A DNA stretch of 45,929 bases from Cytophagales bacterium (GCA_013297825.1 JAAFIN010000007.1:1-45929), one strand, 5' to 3'; shown: positions 7,651-18,423, counted from the stretch's first letter. Notes: generated from the letters alone by a model not told the origin. Translations and numbers: made by a program.

Positions 7651-8467
7651 CCTTTTTATACACTTTTTCCTCATTATTAACAATAGAAAATTTATTTGAG
7701 ATTTCGCACCAAATAAGCGATTCCTTAGAGCCAACCGCCAAATAACTATATTTGAATAAACTTTCGTGAAAAACTTTTAGTACTTGATTTTGGAGGCTTT
7801 GGTTAAAATAAATCATTACATTTCTGCACAAAATCAAATCAAATTTGGAAAAAGCAACTTCTGAAACAAGATTATGCTCACGATATACGACATCTTTTAC
7901 AAGATTTTTGTCCATATAAGCCTTTCCGCCTTGTTCTTTGTAATATTTGTCCAATGTATGAATTCCTTTACCACGTTCATAATTTTTGGCATTTAATTCC
8001 ATATTTTTAATGGGAATAACGCCATCTTTTGCTTTTTGGAGAATAGCAAGGTCAATATCAGTTGCTACAATTTTAGCCCTGTCCAAAAGCCCCATTTCTT
8101 GGAGTGTGATAGCCATAGAATACACTTCTTCGCCTGACGAACAACCTGCGTGCCATATATTGATGTTGCGATTTTCGCTAAAAATCGTAGGCAAAATGTT
8201 TTCACGCAATTCAACCCAAAAAGAAGGGTCTCTGAACATCTCGGTAACATTTACCGTAATTTCAGAAAGAAATTCGTGAAAAAATTTTTCATCACTACCT
8301 TCCAATTTTTCAACAAGAGATTCAAAAGTAGTGAATTTATACAACTCTAAAATCCTTTGAACCCTACGCTTAAAAGAGGACATTGCATAGTTGGAAAAAT
8401 CATAATCAAAACGAGATTTGAGTAAATCAGTGAGGGTGCGAAGTTGTCCTATTTCTAATTCTTGCAT
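7640..8467 (-). CDS. CheR-type protein-glutamate methyltransferase
   Basis: 275 residues, close to the usual CheR length. The N-terminal helical CheR domain (about 10-65, with SSFKRRVQRI) recognises the substrate or pentapeptide. The SAM-binding domain has IWHAGCSSGEEVYSMAI (about 105-121), TDIDLAILQKA, and FDLILCRNVMIYFN (about 212-225), all typical of CheR. The reaction is methylation of glutamates on chemoreceptors. No CheB, CheA or receptor is adjacent, so this is an orphan; in non-flagellated Bacteroidota such proteins may serve other two-component or gliding-related signalling (inference). Its stop codon lies in a boundary repeat. Confidence 0.88.
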   Translation of the reverse strand: MQELEIGQLRTLTDLLKSRFDYDFSNYAMSSFKRRVQRILELYKFTTFESLVEKLEGSDEKFFHEFLSEITVNVTEMFRDPSFWVELRENILPTIFSENRNINIWHAGCSSGEEVYSMAITLQEMGLLDRAKIVATDIDLAILQKAKDGVIPIKNMELNAKNYERGKGIHTLDKYYKEQGGKAYMDKNLVKDVVYREHNLVSEVAFSKFDLILCRNVMIYFNQSLQNQVLKVFHESLFKYSYLAVGSKESLIWCEISNKFSIVNNEEKVYKKVKD

Positions 8468-8729
8468 ACAGAGTTAAAGTAAAAATCAGGTGAAGTATTC
8501 TTAATGTAGAACTTTTTTACAGAAAAAATATTTTAAAAAAAGTATTTAAAAGTCGTGTTCTTTTATGAAAAATATATCAAAATTAGATATTTTTTTATTT
8601 TAAAGAAAATTTTTATAAAAAAAAATTAAAAAAATGTTAAAATGACTCTTTTTGTATGTAACAGATGATAAATAAGCCATATTTTAAGGCTAATTTCGCA
8701 AAAATTTTTTTCATATCATAAATATACAA
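8468..8729. other. AT-rich divergent spacer between cheR and the LptE-like gene
   Basis: This 262-base gap contains no gene. It is very AT-rich; TAATTTCGC (8691-8699) resembles the Bacteroidota -7 promoter box (TAnnTTTG) and could serve the LptE-like gene, but no matching -33 box is seen at the usual distance. Confidence 0.4.
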
Positions 8730-9266
8730 ATGTTTCAAATAAACCCCACCCCTGCCCCTCCCCAGAGGGGAGGAATTTCTCTCATTTTTCTTTTTTTATT
8801 GTTATTTTTACAAGGCTGTGGTGTGTATTCTTTTACAGGTGCTTACACAACTGCTGAAAGCATTTTTGTAGGTAGTTTTTTGAATAGAGCAGGCAATGGC
8901 TCGCCAAGTCTTACGATTGATTTTACCGAAAAACTCAAAGAATATTATCAACGTAATACTCGCCTCAAAATTATGGACGTAGAAAAAGATGGACAACTTG
9001 TAGTAACAGGCAATTTTGTAACATACAGGCTTGAACCTGTGGCAGCAACCGCCAATCAAGCAGCACAAAATAAACTTACTATTGGCGTTGAGGTAAATTT
9101 TACCAATAGAAAAGAACCCAAAAAGAATTTTAAACAAACTTTTTCTTTTTATAAAAATTTTCCACCTAACCAAACCCTTAGCCAACTTGAAGGTACAAGT
9201 GATGTAAATGAAATTTTAGACCAAATTATCCAAGATATTTTTACAAAAACTGTGGCAGATTGGTAG
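8730..9266 (+). CDS. LptE-like outer-membrane lipoprotein
   Basis: 178 residues. A lipoprotein signal ends in FLQGC with Cys30 as the lipidated residue, followed by GVYSFTGA, the start typical of Bacteroidota LptE-like (LPS-assembly) lipoproteins. The body has alternating strands (ESIFVGSFLNRAG, TRLKIMDVEKDGQLVVTGNF, NKLTIGVEVNF), in line with the small LptE alpha/beta fold. LptE plugs the LptD barrel and helps deliver LPS to the outer membrane. The first 15 residues (NPTPAPPQRGG) are encoded by a dispersed G/C palindrome. No usable later ATG, GTG or TTG would leave a full signal, so the repeat seems to be truly translated and provides the only positive charge (Arg13) of the signal n-region. 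LptE assignment is by pattern; moderate certainty. Confidence 0.72.
   Translation: MFQINPTPAPPQRGGISLIFLFLLLFLQGCGVYSFTGAYTTAESIFVGSFLNRAGNGSPSLTIDFTEKLKEYYQRNTRLKIMDVEKDGQLVVTGNFVTYRLEPVAATANQAAQNKLTIGVEVNFTNRKEPKKNFKQTFSFYKNFPPNQTLSQLEGTSDVNEILDQIIQDIFTKTVADW
8741..8775 (+). repeat. G/C-rich palindrome (CCTCCCC-AGA-GGGGAGG) inside a coding region
   Basis: A 7-bp G/C stem with a 3-base loop in otherwise AT-rich DNA. Relatives (CCCCC-AAA-GGGGG) are at 29711-29790 and about 39480-39510. Here it encodes Pro-Ala-Pro-Pro-Gln-Arg-Gly-Gly at the N-terminus of the LptE-like protein. Confidence 0.8.
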
Positions 9267-9420
9267 AAAAGTGAAAGTAAAAAGGTGTCAGGAATCAGGT
9301 GTAAGGGGAAAGATAATGTTTTTTTTAGAAATTGAATAATAACAAAAAATTGGTGTTTTTGTGGTATTTTTTCAGTTGTAAAAAGGTTTTTTAGTACTAA
9401 CACAAGATAAAATTTTAAAT

Positions 9421-10365
9421 ATGACAAAAATACTTTATACATCTGCAATAGATGAACAGGGGAATTTAATAACAGCTAACGATGCTGAAAAAGGGAAATC
9501 GTTTTTTTGTCCAATTTGTGAAACAGATGTAATCCTTCGTAAAAGCGGAAATGTAGGAAAAGGTGCAAAAAGACCTCATTTTGCTCATCGTGCATTGACC
9601 TCAAATTGTAATTCTGAAAGCGTATTGCATTATTCGTTCAAAAAACTGCTTTTTGATAAAATTGAACAGCATTTAAAAATGAATAAAGAACTTTTAATTT
9701 CATGGGATTGTAAATATTGTAAGGAAAAACATAGTGGTAATTTATTGAAAAAAATTAAAGACGTTAAATTAGAATATGACTTGAAAATTTGTAGACCAGA
9801 TATTGCGTTATTGGATATTGATAAAAAAGTTTTTGCAGTTATTGAGATAGTTGTTACACACAAACCAGAAAACTCTGTTTTAGAATTTTATAAAGATAAT
9901 AATATAATTCTTATTCAAATAGATTTAACATCTGATAATGATATTTATGAATTAGATGATAAACTTTCTAATTTAAGTAAAGTTTCGGTGTGTTTTAATC
10001 CAAAATGTGAGATTTGTGGGGATTTTAAAATGAAAAAAACAATGATGATTATTGAGAGTGATTGCTGGAGGTGTAGAAGCAACATGAAAGTCGCAGCAAT
10101 ACACAGTGACACGAGAATTAAGAAAATTTCACATAATTTATGTCCAAGTGATTTCACAGAAAAAGAAATAAATTTTGCAAGAAGTAAAGGCGTTACATTG
10201 AGTGCAGAACACAATGGAGGATATATTGCAAGTTGTTGCGGTAAGTGTGGTGCATTTGTTGGAGATCATTATTTATTTACTGACTACATTGCACCAGTTT
10301 TTTTTGACCAGTTATTATCACAAAATTTTGATATGGGGTATCATTGTTGGCGTTGTGATAAATAA
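9421..10365 (+). CDS. CoiA-like protein with PD-(D/E)XK-type nuclease core and several Cys clusters
   Basis: 314 residues. An N-terminal zinc-ribbon-like segment has Cys30-Pro-Ile-Cys33 and RPHFAH (His53, His56), then HYSFKKLL and a second pair Cys97/Cys100. The central part resembles the nuclease domain of competence protein CoiA: RPDIAL (Asp127) and AVIEIVVTHKPE (Glu142), followed by FYKDNNIILIQIDL. The family's usual EIQ is EIV here. The C-terminal half has further Cys pairs (CEICG, CWRC, CGKC, CWRC), unlike the short classical CoiA. CoiA-like proteins are linked to DNA uptake or recombination, and similar genes are also found in mobile or defence contexts. No comEC or dprA is nearby. A strong hairpin follows the stop. 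The function is uncertain. Confidence 0.65.
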   Translation: MTKILYTSAIDEQGNLITANDAEKGKSFFCPICETDVILRKSGNVGKGAKRPHFAHRALTSNCNSESVLHYSFKKLLFDKIEQHLKMNKELLISWDCKYCKEKHSGNLLKKIKDVKLEYDLKICRPDIALLDIDKKVFAVIEIVVTHKPENSVLEFYKDNNIILIQIDLTSDNDIYELDDKLSNLSKVSVCFNPKCEICGDFKMKKTMMIIESDCWRCRSNMKVAAIHSDTRIKKISHNLCPSDFTEKEINFARSKGVTLSAEHNGGYIASCCGKCGAFVGDHYLFTDYIAPVFFDQLLSQNFDMGYHCWRCDK

Positions 10366-10389
10366 TAAAATTTGAAATTTCAATTATAC

Positions 10390-10436
10390 AAAAAATCCAA
10401 AAAGCCTAAATAAATTAAACTTTTTGGAATTTTTTA
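10390..10436. terminator. Bidirectional terminator between the CoiA-like gene and gyrB
   Basis: AAAAAATCCAAAAAG pairs with CTTTTTGGAATTTTTT (one bulge), with A and T tracts on the two sides. It lies between two convergent genes. Confidence 0.7.
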
Positions 10437-10457
10437 AACCTTGAACTTTAAACTTGT

Positions 10458-12482
<2,025 letters not shown>

Positions 12483-12856
12483 TTTTTTAATAGTTTTTTA
12501 TTTTTTTTAATAAAAAATTCAAGAAAAATGCTCAAAAATTAATGTATTTTTTTAATAATTTCTTTTTTGGGAAAAATGCTTTTTTTTCAGTAAAAAATGC
12601 TTTTTTTTAGGGAAAATTTGGTTAAAAAATGATGAAATTATCTTTATATTTTTTTAATTTTTTTTGAATAAAAATAAATAATTTTCAACACGTAAAATTA
12701 AGTAAAATTTCTCAAATTTTCAAAATTTTTACAAAAAAAAATCAATTTTTTATACAATTTTTTTCATAAAAAAACGATTTTTGTCATAAATTTTGTAATT
12801 TGCTTTTTTAATTATTAACGCTCTAATAATTTTCTTAAAAAACATTATAAAAGAGC

Positions 12857-12930
12857 GTGTCATTCCGTAGGAATCTGGCTATTATTTCGCATAAGAACAG
12901 CCAAACAGCCAGATTCTTTCAGAATGACAC
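12857..12930. repeat. 74-bp inverted-repeat element of two nested hairpin units
   Basis: GTGTCATTC (12857-12865) pairs with GAATGACAC (12922-12930), and GAATCTGGCT (12871-12880) with AGCCAGATTC (12907-12916). Each arm also forms its own small hairpin. The middle contains AACAGCCAAACAGCC, so the GGCTGTT core is attached here too. This is a REPIN-like arrangement: two copies of one palindromic repeat in inverted orientation. Confidence 0.75.
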
Positions 12931-13016
12931 CCATTTTTCAAAATATTTTTTTAAAATATTTTTTACTACGCAAGTGTGTTGCGTAATAAGGATTTTGTTT
13001 TGCAGAAGAAAAAATA

Positions 13017-13149
13017 AAAGCTCAAAATGTTTAAAAAGCTCAAAAGCTCAAAAAGCTCAATTTAAACTTTTTAAACGCTTTTTGAACTTTTTGAACTTCT
13101 TTTTAAACCCTTTTTGAACTTCCTTTTAAACCCTTTTTGAACTTTTTTT
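13017..13149 (+). repeat. GCTCAAAA / GAACTTTT word array before rtcB
   Basis: AAAAGCTCAAAA words are followed by two 23-bp units of the GAACTTCYTTTTAAACCC type. The last word ends at the rtcB ATG. Confidence 0.75.
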
Positions 13150-14646
13150 ATGAAACGCAGTAAAGCACTTGACAATAACGATTATAAAAAAATAGGTTTT
13201 TTTGACGTGCAACTTATCAAAATGATAGGACAACTTACAAAACCTTTATTAACACAGAAAAAAATGGCTAAGGACGAACTTGTAACGCTTCTTACTAATC
13301 TTTTGGACAATCCTGAACAATATTACGAAAATGTAATTTTTGGAGAATTGGCAAAAAAAGTAAGCGTACTCCAACCCAATAATGCCCTTATACGACAAGA
13401 ACAAAAGGGTTTTGAGCTTAAAACCGAAAAACCTGAGTATCCGATTTTTGGCAAAGAACACATTGAGGGAAGTGCATTGGCACAAATGGATATCGCAATG
13501 CGTTTGCCTATTAGCGTAGCAGGTGCGTTGATGCCTGACGCACATCACGGTTATGGGCTTCCGATTGGGGGCGTGCTTGCGACAGAAGGCGACAAAGTCA
13601 TTCCTTTTGCGGTGGGCGTGGATATTGCGTGTAGAATGTGTTTGTCTATTTTTCCAATAGAGGCAGATGTTTTGACCAAAAAAACAAATGAATTAAAAAA
13701 TCATTTGTTAAAAAATACAGTTTTTGGCACAGGAAAAGGCTTTGAAAAACCTATGGAAGATGAACTTTTTGACAGACCTGTTTGGAATTCTTCACGTTTT
13801 TTGAATAATTTGAAAAGTACAGCTTTTAGACAAGTAGGTTCTTCTGGAACAGGCAATCACTTCGTAGAATGGGGTTATTTGGATATTTTGCAATTTGATA
13901 CAGAATTAAATTTGCAAAAAGGTAAATATTTGGCGTTGCTTTCTCATTCAGGTTCAAGGGGACTTGGGGCAAATATCGCAGGCGAATATTCCAAAATCGC
14001 AATGTCCAAAACCAAACTTCCACAAGAGGCAAAACACCTCGCTTGGCTGGATTTGAACACACAAGAAGGTCAAGAATATTGGATTGGTATGCACCTCGCA
14101 GGTGATTATGCCTCTGCAAATCATCACCATATCCACAAACGAATTGCCCTTGCTCTTGGCACTGACCCTGTAAAAATGATTGAAAATCACCATAATTTTG
14201 CGTGGAAACAAACGCTCAAAGATGGTCGTGAGGTTATTACGCACCGTAAAGGTGCAACGCCTGCGGATAAAGGCGAATGGGGAATTATTCCTGCATCTAT
14301 GACTTCTGCGGGTTGTTTGGTAAAAGGAAAAGGCGAAGAAACAAGTCTTTTTTCTGCTTCTCACGGTGCAGGACGACAAATGTCAAGAACACAAGCATTT
14401 AAAAATATTACTGATGCTGACCTCAAAAAACGTCTTGCAGAAAATGGTGTTACGTTGATTGGTGCAGATTTGGACGAAGCTCCTATGGCATACAAAGACA
14501 TAGACAATGTAATGCAAGCCCAACAAAATTTGGTTGATGTTATCGGAAAATTTTATCCTAAAATCGTTAGAATGGCTGACAAAGAACCTAAAAAACCTTG
14601 GAACAAAAAGAAATCAGGCGGAGATTTGGATTTTAATGAAACCTAA
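13150..14646 (+). CDS. rtcB: RNA-splicing ligase RtcB
   Basis: 498 residues, longer than E. coli RtcB (408). It joins 2',3'-cyclic phosphate or 3'-phosphate ends to 5'-OH ends using GTP and manganese. Seen motifs: MPDAHHGYGLPIGGVLAT, VDIACRMC (metal Asp and Cys), SSGTGNHFVEWG, SHSGSRGLGANIA, ENHHNFAW, HRKGATPA and SASHGAGRQMSR, whose His forms the covalent GMP adduct. All catalytic residues are present. No archease or RtcA gene is adjacent and no RtcR-type regulator, so its control differs from the E. coli operon. An N-terminal extension of about 100 residues (KSKALDNN to FELKTEKPEY region) precedes the catalytic core. Role probably tRNA or rRNA repair. Confidence 0.93.
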   Translation: MKRSKALDNNDYKKIGFFDVQLIKMIGQLTKPLLTQKKMAKDELVTLLTNLLDNPEQYYENVIFGELAKKVSVLQPNNALIRQEQKGFELKTEKPEYPIFGKEHIEGSALAQMDIAMRLPISVAGALMPDAHHGYGLPIGGVLATEGDKVIPFAVGVDIACRMCLSIFPIEADVLTKKTNELKNHLLKNTVFGTGKGFEKPMEDELFDRPVWNSSRFLNNLKSTAFRQVGSSGTGNHFVEWGYLDILQFDTELNLQKGKYLALLSHSGSRGLGANIAGEYSKIAMSKTKLPQEAKHLAWLDLNTQEGQEYWIGMHLAGDYASANHHHIHKRIALALGTDPVKMIENHHNFAWKQTLKDGREVITHRKGATPADKGEWGIIPASMTSAGCLVKGKGEETSLFSASHGAGRQMSRTQAFKNITDADLKKRLAENGVTLIGADLDEAPMAYKDIDNVMQAQQNLVDVIGKFYPKIVRMADKEPKKPWNKKKSGGDLDFNET

Positions 14647-14648
14647 AA

Positions 14649-14720
14649 TAATGGTGAATGGTAAATGAAATGCAAAAAAAGGTCTGCACCGTAGTTTGCG
14701 GAGGTCTGACTTTTTTTTTT
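14649..14720 (+). repeat. 3'-UTR composite: ACCATT arm plus GGTCTG hairpin, copy 1
   Basis: After the rtcB stop come AATGGTGAATGGTAAATG words, then A7, GGTCTGCACCGTAGTTTGCG, GAGGTCTGAC and a run of T. A 72-nt stretch is essentially identical to the reverse complement of 20301-20373 (only the T run differs). AAAAAAGGTC pairs with GACTTTTTT (one bulge), and CGTA pairs with TGCG using one wobble pair. Confidence 0.85.
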
Positions 14721-14734
14721 ATTTGGTAAAAATA

Positions 14735-14770
14735 AAAACTTACCAATTTTTTTTAAAATTGGTAAGTTTT
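14735..14770. terminator. Perfect 16-bp bidirectional terminator between rtcB and ligA
   Basis: AAAACTTACCAATTTT (14735-14750), a TTTT loop, then its exact complement (14755-14770). Both genes converge on it. Confidence 0.8.
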
Positions 14771-14793
14771 AAGTGGTTGTTCATTCACAATTA

Positions 14794-16941
14794 TTAAAAA
14801 AGGCTTCCTTGTGAATCGTCTTTTTTCTTATTGTCTTGTGTTGTTGGAGCAATTTGTGGCGTAATCATTGTTGCATTTGCAGGATTTTCGCCTATCAAAT
14901 CAAAAAACTCTTGTTCTGAAATCATTTTTACACCAAATTGTTTTGCTTTGTCGGTTTTGCTACTACCAGCACCATCACCCACAATGAGATAATCAAGTTT
15001 TTTGCTCACAGAAGACACGAATTTACCGCCATAATGGGCGATTTTCTGCTCTAAAAGTTCTCTACTTACTGAAAAAGTTCCTGTATAAAGTATAGTTTTT
15101 CCTGCTAATTGCGTACCCAAAGATACTTTTGGAGCGGATTGGTGCGTAAATTGCAAACCTGCTTGTTGCAAACGTGCAAGAGTTTGTAGATTATCCGCAT
15201 CTTGGAAGTATTGGAACACACTTTCTGCGGTGGTTTGCCCTACATCATTTACTTTTAGGAGTTCATCTAAGGTTGCATTTTTGATGTTTTCTATCGTTTC
15301 AAAGTGTTCTACAAGCCTTTTTGCACCGCCTTCGCCTACATATCTTATGCCCATTGCATAAAGCACCCTTGAAAAAGGCACTTCCTTAGATTTTTCTAAG
15401 GCTTGGAGCATATTTTCTACGGTTTTTTGTTGAAAACTTATCTTTTTTTGCTTGCCTGTTTCTGGGTCGGTAATGGTTTTTTCCAATCCAAACAAAGATT
15501 TTGCGGTTAAATCATAAAAATCTGCGATATTTTTTGCCAAATTATTATCAAATAACACCTCAATCCTACCTTCGCCCATACTTTCCACATTCATTGCCTT
15601 TCTGCCAATAAAATGTTCTAATCTTCCTTTGATTTGTGGCGGACAATGCTCAAAATTAGGACAAAAATGTTGTGCTTCGCCTTCATTTTTGACCAAAAGC
15701 GTATTACATTCTGGACAATGTGTGATAAATTCAAATGTTTTGCTATTGGCATCACGTTTGGACATATCCACGCCTGTAACTTTTGGGATAATTTCACCAC
15801 CTTTTTCCACAAAAACCGTATCACCAACCCTCAAATCAAGCCTTTCTATCTCATTGGCATTGTGCAAAGAGGCACGTTTTACGGTGCTACCTGATAATTG
15901 GACAGGTTGAAGTTCCGCAACAGGCGTAATTGTCCCAATTCTCCCCACTTGAAAGGTTACGCTTTTTAACAAAGTTCCTACACTTTCCGCTTTGTATTTG
16001 TAGGCAATCGCCCAACGTGGGGATTTTGCGGTAAAACCAAGTGCTTTTTGGTGGCTAAGGTTATTAACTTTTATCACCACACCATCAGTTTCCAAAGGTA
16101 ATTTTTTGCGTTCTTTGTCCCAATGGTTGATATAAGCCAAAACTTCTTGAATATTTCTGCATTTTTTGTAGGTTGGCGACACAGGAAAACCCCATTTTTC
16201 CAATGCTTTTACACATTCTTCGTGGGTTTTGAATGGGAGATTTTCACCATAAATAAAATATAGGAAAATATCCAATTTTCTGCGTGCAACTTCTGCAGAA
16301 TCCTGCAATTTTAATGCACCTGACGCAGTATTTCGTGGATTGGCGTGTGGGTCTAAACCTTGTGCTTCGCGTTCTTCATTTATTTTTTTGAAAACGTCCA
16401 AAGACATAAAAATCTCGCCTCTTACCTCAAAATCCGCAGGAAAATCGCTATTTTTTAGTCGCATTGGTAACGTTTTGATGGTTTTTACATTGTCGGTTAC
16501 ATCATCACCTTGTGTGCCATCGCCACGTGTTACGCCTTGTGTGAGCAGACCATTTTCATAACGCAAACTAATAGAAAGTCCATCAAATTTTAATTCACAG
16601 ATGTATTCCAACTCTTGTTCAGGGATTTCATTTTCTGCCAAAAGTTTTTTTACTCGTTGGTCAAAATCCTCCAAATCTTGTTCAGAATAGGTATTTCCCA
16701 ATGAAAGCATTGCGTAACGGTGCTTTATGGTATTAAAATTTTTGTTGATAGAACCGCCAACTCTTTGCGTGGGGGAATCAGGAAGGCGATATTGTGGGAA
16801 TTTTTTTTCCAAAGAAGTCAATTCTTCCAAAAGTTTATCAAATTCAAAATCTGATATTTCAGAAATGCTTTTTTGATAATAAAGCTCATTGTAATAATCA
16901 ATCTTTTCAGAAAGATGTTTGATGCGTTCTTGTTCGTTCAT
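14794..16941 (-). CDS. ligA: NAD-dependent DNA ligase
   Basis: 715 residues. It seals nicks in DNA during replication and repair using NAD+. Domains in order: Ia (IKHLSEKIDYYNELYY, about 6-25), adenylation domain with the nucleophile Lys in ICELKFDGLSIS (about 113), VTRGDGTQGDDVT, RGEIFM, then the OB fold, a zinc finger HCPECNTLL...CPNFEHCPP (four Cys, about 405-432), helix-hairpin-helix repeats (VLYAMGIRYVGEGGAKRL) and a C-terminal BRCT domain (LAGKTILYTGTFSVSRELLE; KLDYLIVGDGAGSSKTDKA). All parts are complete. The C-terminal tail (TTQDNKKKDDSQGSLF) is charged and disordered. Upstream is a long TTCAAGG word array. Confidence 0.97.
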   Translation of the reverse strand: MNEQERIKHLSEKIDYYNELYYQKSISEISDFEFDKLLEELTSLEKKFPQYRLPDSPTQRVGGSINKNFNTIKHRYAMLSLGNTYSEQDLEDFDQRVKKLLAENEIPEQELEYICELKFDGLSISLRYENGLLTQGVTRGDGTQGDDVTDNVKTIKTLPMRLKNSDFPADFEVRGEIFMSLDVFKKINEEREAQGLDPHANPRNTASGALKLQDSAEVARRKLDIFLYFIYGENLPFKTHEECVKALEKWGFPVSPTYKKCRNIQEVLAYINHWDKERKKLPLETDGVVIKVNNLSHQKALGFTAKSPRWAIAYKYKAESVGTLLKSVTFQVGRIGTITPVAELQPVQLSGSTVKRASLHNANEIERLDLRVGDTVFVEKGGEIIPKVTGVDMSKRDANSKTFEFITHCPECNTLLVKNEGEAQHFCPNFEHCPPQIKGRLEHFIGRKAMNVESMGEGRIEVLFDNNLAKNIADFYDLTAKSLFGLEKTITDPETGKQKKISFQQKTVENMLQALEKSKEVPFSRVLYAMGIRYVGEGGAKRLVEHFETIENIKNATLDELLKVNDVGQTTAESVFQYFQDADNLQTLARLQQAGLQFTHQSAPKVSLGTQLAGKTILYTGTFSVSRELLEQKIAHYGGKFVSSVSKKLDYLIVGDGAGSSKTDKAKQFGVKMISEQEFFDLIGENPANATMITPQIAPTTQDNKKKDDSQGSLF

Positions 16942-16947
16942 AAAAGT

Positions 16948-17107
16948 TTAAGGTTTAAAGTTCAAGGTTCAAAGGTTCAAAGGTTCAAAGGTTCAAAAAG
17001 GCTCAAAGTTTAAGGTTCAAAGTTCAAGGTTCAAAAGTTCAAAAGTTCAAAGTTTAAGGTTCAAAGGTTCAAAAAGGTTCAAAGTTCAAGGTTCAAAGTT
17101 TAAGGTA
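16948..17107 (-). repeat. TTCAAGG/TTTAAGG word array upstream of ligA
   Basis: About 160 bases made almost only of GTTCAAAGG, GTTTAAGG and GTTCAAGG words, ending at the ligA start. It is the longest array of this word type in the window. Confidence 0.9.
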
Positions 17108-17119
17108 TTTTCTTGATAT

Positions 17120-17245
17120 CTGATTACTTTCTCCTGACACCTGATTACTTTCTCCTGACACCTGATTACTTTCTCCTGACACCTGACTACTTTCTCCTGA
17201 CACCTGACTACTTTCTCCTGACACCTGATTACTTTCTCCTGACAC
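17120..17245 (+). repeat. Tandem array of a 21-bp unit, six copies
   Basis: Six units of CTGATTACTTTCTCCTGACA(C), with one T-to-C variant in units 4 and 5. The unit is 7 codons long, so a spurious frame reads DYFLLTP repeatedly. It belongs to the CCTGACACC word vocabulary. Confidence 0.95.
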
Positions 17246-17491
17246 CTAATTGTTTTTTTAGCAAAAATAATAATTTTTTTAGAATAATTTTGATAAAAAG
17301 TATTAAATTGAATAATTTTGTTCAGAAAAAAAGCATTTTTTAATGAATTTTTAAATTTAAGAAATAAATAAAAAAATAAAATGGCACATTTGGAACGCAG
17401 ATTTACATAGATTTTTTTTAACTATCTAATTTAAAATTTACACATTCCTAAAAGAGTTTTATTGATTTTTTTAAACCTTGAACTTTAAACC

Positions 17492-18382
17492 TTAAACCTT
17501 GAATGTATGTTTTATACTTGCCAAAAATCTTCTTTCAAAAATACAAAGTGGATAATTAAAAAATGCTTTTGCCCAATAACGCCAACCAGCCAATTTTTTT
17601 TTGGATAAAATCAAATGCAAAGCAATGTAAGAATCCATATAAGCAACCATTTTTTTATAGGATTTTTTGAATTTTTTTTGTACTGCTTCATCTTCAAAAG
17701 CATATTGAAAAAAAAGATTTTTACGAATTTCTAATTTTTCTTCGCTGTGATTTAATACACTTCTGCTTTCGTGGTTGATAAGTGAGGCACATATTTTATT
17801 GCTTACTTTGATACCAACATTCGCCATAATACGCACCCAAAGTTCCCAATCTTCGGAACCTGCAAGTTCTCTATTTTCTTGAAATTGAAATTTAGTAACA
17901 AGATTTTTTTCTAAAAAAATGCCCATACAACTCAACGGATTACCTGTAATAAGACAATCAATGTCATCATCTTTTAGAAAATTGACTTGGTGCGAAGATT
18001 TTTTGGTTTTGGTATCAATAATTTCATAACCAATATGCACAAAAGGCGGATTTTGATGTTTTTGAATGATATTCATACCTTCCTGCAAATAATTTTCATA
18101 CAACACATCATCACTATCCAAAAATGTAATATAATTACCTTTTGCTTCCTGCATACCTTTGTTACGCGCTTTTGCTCTTTCGCCATTTTCTTGATAAAAA
18201 TAATGAATTTTATTGTTCCATTGTTCTACAAAAGGCTTTACAACTTTAAAAGTATCGTCTTTGCTTCCATCATCTACGATAATAATTTCCCAATTTGTAT
18301 AAGTTTGATTGATAACTGATTCAAGGGTTTTGGCAATAAATGTAGCACGATTGTATGTAGGAATAATGATAGAAAAAAGCAT
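17492..18382 (-). CDS. Family 2 glycosyltransferase
   Basis: 296 residues. A GT-A fold is shown by FSIIIPTYNRATFIAKTLES, IIIVDDGSKDDTF (nucleotide-binding Asp) and ITFLDSDDVLYENYL (the DxD-type motif, about residues 89-93). WELWVRIM (about 184-191) is the usual later GT2 motif with the likely catalytic acid region. It probably transfers a sugar to a surface polysaccharide, LPS core or glycolipid, at the cytoplasmic face of the inner membrane. There are no other polysaccharide genes nearby, so the substrate cannot be inferred. The last residues Phe-Lys-Val-stop are encoded by TTCAAGGTTTAA, a repeat word. CAAATTTA at 18424-18431 is a possible -7 promoter box. Confidence 0.87.
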   Translation of the reverse strand: MLFSIIIPTYNRATFIAKTLESVINQTYTNWEIIIVDDGSKDDTFKVVKPFVEQWNNKIHYFYQENGERAKARNKGMQEAKGNYITFLDSDDVLYENYLQEGMNIIQKHQNPPFVHIGYEIIDTKTKKSSHQVNFLKDDDIDCLITGNPLSCMGIFLEKNLVTKFQFQENRELAGSEDWELWVRIMANVGIKVSNKICASLINHESRSVLNHSEEKLEIRKNLFFQYAFEDEAVQKKFKKSYKKMVAYMDSYIALHLILSKKKLAGWRYWAKAFFNYPLCIFERRFLASIKHTFKV

Positions 18383-18423
18383 TTTTTTTTAATTCAAGGT
18401 TTAATATTTTAAAAATTCAGCAC

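Larger units (their letters stand above)
16942..17491. other. Intergenic region between the glycosyltransferase and ligA
   Basis: This 550-base gap contains no gene. It holds the TTCAAGG array, the 21-bp tandem array, then about 240 bases of AT-rich sequence including a GGAACGCAGATTTACATAG fragment of a common 'ATCCGTGTTAATCC'-type repeat, related to 44300-44346. Confidence 0.65.

Noticed and set aside
12857-13117. Plus-strand open frame of 86 codons upstream of rtcB
   Set aside because: It covers the inverted-repeat element and GCTCAAAA words; the translation is low-complexity Lys/Phe-rich.
16948-17107. tRNA-like GGTTCAAA signals
   Set aside because: GTTCAAA occurs only as part of the word arrays; no acceptor stem or cloverleaf can be formed.
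17113-17343. Plus-strand open frame with repeated DYFLLTP
   Set aside because: It is only the translation of the 21-bp tandem array plus AT-rich DNA, and has no start context or homology-like features.
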